From: Halocaridina rubra
Taxonomy: Eukaryota; Arthropoda; Malacostraca; Decapoda; Atyidae
Direction of reading: 5' to 3'
NCBI GenBank assembly: GCA_037179515.1
Contig: JAXCGZ010004181.1
Coordinates: 1-22,500 of the forward strand
Length of the DNA stretch: 22,500 bases
Position numbers and translations under genes: made by a program
The notes under the pieces: generated by a model
What the model was told of the DNA's origin: nothing
What the model saw: the letters and a program-made list of their open reading frames with translations, nothing else
The model's database searches: none
Part shown: one piece after another, positions 22,484 through 22,500 of the stretch
How the letters are laid out: each line of letters begins with the position of its first letter
Position numbering within the stretch: the first letter of the stretch is position 1

Positions 22484-22500
22484 CTCTCATGGCACCTCCC

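Overview
The window looks like repeat-dense, gene-poor animal DNA, most likely from a decapod crustacean. That placement is an inference from long (TA)n, (GA)n and (ATT)n arrays, several co-resident LINE families and tRNA-like repeats; no host gene or marker confirms it. No intact single-copy host gene is visible. Nearly every real coding stretch is a retrotransposon remnant, and most other long reading frames are translations of microsatellites.

Layout. 1-1832: 3' end of an RNase H-bearing LINE (I-like), apparently split by a 5'-truncated CR1/L2-like LINE on the minus strand. 1869-3330: an RTE-like LINE on the minus strand (endonuclease half, inactivated) bounded by (TC/AC)n and (GA)n. 3331-6092: mostly unassigned DNA with microsatellites, a LINE 3' end, a CCAAT-box cluster and a decayed hAT-like MITE. 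6093-6740: a (TA)n array, a clean 350-bp MITE with 8-bp target duplications, and an inverted RTE 5' module. 6741-10376: two parts of plus-strand RTE reverse transcriptase separated by about 2.07 kb of non-coding DNA with degenerate subrepeats. 10402-12680: two opposed arrays of a 270-bp unit, each unit carrying a tRNA-like Pol III promoter, framed by (TA)n arrays. 12685-18056: CR1 and RTE fragments embedded in very large (TA)n arrays, including one of about 1.4 kb. 18057-19000: degenerate repeats leading into (ATT)n and (AGT)n. 19001-22500: unassigned DNA containing an unrecognised 105-residue minus-strand reading frame, remnants of a further LINE family, roughly 170-bp AT-rich subrepeats and a possible gag zinc-knuckle remnant.

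How it fits together. Three CR1/L2-like copies share one 3' end and have different 5' truncations; one lies inside an RTE copy and one appears to lie inside the I-like LINE, so CR1 moved last. All three RTE 3' ends share a terminal hairpin and are followed directly or within about 25 bases by (TA)n, suggesting the RTE tail seeds the microsatellites. The most unusual structure is the inverted 270-bp tRNA-like tandem array at 10478-12318. Several junctions fall in (TA)n arrays, so assembly artefacts cannot be excluded.
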